From Eubacterium sp. (lineage in GTDB: Bacteria > Bacillota > Clostridia > Lachnospirales > Lachnospiraceae): a DNA stretch of 7,167 bases. The stretch covers positions 1 through 7,167 of the forward strand of contig JAFZXD010000107.1 in NCBI GenBank assembly GCA_017616955.1, given 5' to 3'. The notes beneath the pieces are model-generated. The model did no database searches. It saw only the letters and a program-made list of their open reading frames with translations, and was not told where the DNA came from. The position numbers and the translations under genes were made by a program. Of this stretch, positions 5,725-7,167 are shown piece after piece; the stretch's first letter is position 1, and the number at the start of each line of letters is the position of its first letter.

Positions 5725-7167
5725 ATGAAAGAGAATAAACTTACAAAAAAGGCTTTAAAACAGCTGGCAGAGTATCACATCGAAGAAAGCGATGTGCTTT
5801 CGGTTTGTCCGCTGGATCTTTCATTTGGAAGTAATTATCTCACGGGGTACATTTTCCTAACTAAAAAGAATGTGGGGCTCTGCACTATAGAGACTCCGCT
5901 TGAATATATACATTATTTCAGAGGTGCGAAGATACAGGATACCGCATCGGACGAGGAGTTGGGTGAATACGATATCAAGCTCTACGATATTGAAAAGCTT
6001 GCGCATATTCATCTTGAGCGAGGTGTTGGTTCCGCGAGTCTGACTGCAGAATATGACGGTGAGTATGAGAAGGTTGCCGCAATTACTTACAGATATCTGG
6101 GGCAGATGAATATATTTATAAATCAGATCAGAAATGTCAAAAACGGCAATGATCTCATGGAAGGAATTCCGGATAAAGAAGAGGAAGAAGAGATTACTCC
6201 AAAGAAGAGCAAACGTTCTATCTTCGGAAGGACTCTCAAATATTTCCTGAGATACAAACTTGGGGTAACAGTTCTTTGCTGTACATATATAGTTACTGCG
6301 ATCATGGCACTGGCGTGGCCGTACATTATCGGTAAGGTGCTGTTTGATCATGTGCTAAAAAAGGACGATGTATATCTTGCAACATTTGGACTTGAAGGCA
6401 AGTATATACTGGCACTTTTTGCAGTTGCTGTTGTAATGATCGGTTGTAGATTTCTCGCTGAGTTTTCGAGTTATCTGAATGTTTTCATAATGGCGAAGGT
6501 ATCAAGTCATGCAGTCAGAGATATAAAGACAGATGTGTTTGATGCGATGAGCAGACTCTCGCTGGATTTCTATGTGAATAAACAGACCGGAGGTCTGATG
6601 ACCAGAGTTCTGCGAGATTCCGAAAGGGTGAGGGACTTCTTTATAGACGGACTGCCGATGATATTTATTCACGGACTTACGATAATTGTGACATTTATCG
6701 TAATGTACAGGCTTAACTGGCAGATGGCGCTTATAGCCTGCATACTGCTTCCACTTCTTGTTTTTATAACGGTTAAACTTCGTCCGGGGCTTTGGACTCT
6801 TTCGGGAAAGAGACATCGTGCGGAGAAGGCGGTTACGGGAAAGGCAAATGACAACCTGACCGGAGCTCGTGTTGTTAAGGCATTTGGCCAGCAGAATGCG
6901 GAAATAGAAAGATTCATGAAGCCAAATCAGAACCTCTGTGATGCGGAGATTAATATAGTAAAGCTGAGGAATCGTTTCTCAATTCTTTACAACATGGTTC
7001 AGGAAATATCAAGTATTTGGATCTGGATCGTCGGTGTATTCTTCGTTCTTAAAACAGACAAGATCGATCTGGGTGTGCTGATTACATTTGTTGGATACGT
7101 GATGCAACTGAACGGACCGATGAACTTCTTTGCATGGGTATTCAGAATGTGGTCTGACAGTATCAAC
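5725..7167 (+). CDS. ABC exporter, membrane-domain part, with N-terminal extension (partial, runs off right edge)
   Basis: The frame is open for 481 codons from ATG 5725 to the window end without a stop. GGAGG (5716-5720) lies 4 nt upstream. From about residue 165 it is a type-I ABC exporter membrane domain. Hydrophobic helices lie near 181-203, 228-248, 311-328, 333-350, 428-443 and 450-470. Typical family motifs are SLDFYVNKQTGGLMTRVLRD (279-298) and GARVVKAFGQ (380-389). The ATP-binding domain would lie beyond the edge. Residues 1 to about 138 are an extra soluble region with alternating short strands (GYIFLTKKNVGLCTI, 41-55; LAHIHLERGVGSASLTAEY, 92-110) that suggests a PH/GRAM-like fold. 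An acidic then basic linker follows (KEEEEEITPKKSKR, 151-164). The substrate is unknown. The gene is separated from the thi operon by a terminator, so a thiamine link is not implied. Confidence 0.9.
   Translation, partial: MKENKLTKKALKQLAEYHIEESDVLSVCPLDLSFGSNYLTGYIFLTKKNVGLCTIETPLEYIHYFRGAKIQDTASDEELGEYDIKLYDIEKLAHIHLERGVGSASLTAEYDGEYEKVAAITYRYLGQMNIFINQIRNVKNGNDLMEGIPDKEEEEEITPKKSKRSIFGRTLKYFLRYKLGVTVLCCTYIVTAIMALAWPYIIGKVLFDHVLKKDDVYLATFGLEGKYILALFAVAVVMIGCRFLAEFSSYLNVFIMAKVSSHAVRDIKTDVFDAMSRLSLDFYVNKQTGGLMTRVLRDSERVRDFFIDGLPMIFIHGLTIIVTFIVMYRLNWQMALIACILLPLLVFITVKLRPGLWTLSGKRHRAEKAVTGKANDNLTGARVVKAFGQQNAEIERFMKPNQNLCDAEINIVKLRNRFSILYNMVQEISSIWIWIVGVFFVLKTDKIDLGVLITFVGYVMQLNGPMNFFAWVFRMWSDSIN

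Noticed and set aside
5857..6351. 164-codon open frame on the minus strand inside the ABC exporter
   Set aside because: It overlaps the exporter reading frame, which has a ribosome site, membrane helices and exporter motifs; no independent support.

Overview
The window looks like chromosomal DNA from an anaerobic low-to-mid-GC Firmicute. The best fit is a clostridial Lachnospiraceae-type genome, for example a Butyrivibrio- or Roseburia-like organism; this is inferred from gene content and style, not from a database search. Supporting points are strong AGGAGG ribosome binding sites, AT-rich spacers, the short family-2 ThiF, the oxygen-sensitive radical-SAM ThiH in place of the oxidase ThiO, and a short ThiC.

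Layout. At the left edge (1-43, minus strand) are the first 14 codons of a divergent gene with a very good Shine-Dalgarno. From 84 to 274 lies the control region of a thiamine operon: a near-consensus sigma-A promoter, a TPP riboswitch aptamer and a strong intrinsic terminator. Then follow, all on the plus strand, thiS (315-509), thiF (511-1140), thiG (1199-1966), thiH (2006-3259), a ThiE/TenI-superfamily gene that reads as TenI-like (3292-3900), a 145-nt spacer with several inverted repeats, and thiC (4046-5401). From 5402 to 5724 there is no long gene, but the stretch contains a candidate promoter, a small ORF with an excellent ribosome binding site and an apparent frame break, and a strong terminator. 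From 5725 to the right edge an ABC exporter subunit runs off the window.

How the genes work together. ThiF adenylates and thiolates the C-terminal Gly-Gly of ThiS. ThiH cleaves tyrosine to dehydroglycine. ThiG joins the ThiS thiocarboxylate, dehydroglycine and deoxyxylulose phosphate into the thiazole. The TenI-like protein probably aromatises the ThiG product. ThiC makes the pyrimidine HMP-P. TPP binding to the leader should terminate transcription before thiS. ThiD, a clear ThiE and a ThiL or ThiN kinase are not in the window and must be elsewhere if the pathway is complete.

Most interesting points: (1) the small ORF plus terminator ahead of the ABC exporter resembles a leader-peptide attenuator of the bmrB-bmrCD kind, or a tiny one-helix membrane protein broken by one extra A; (2) the gene in the thiE position has TenI residues rather than ThiE catalytic residues; (3) the spacer before thiC can fold into a multi-helix element I do not recognise. 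The rest is a conventional anaerobic thiamine operon.
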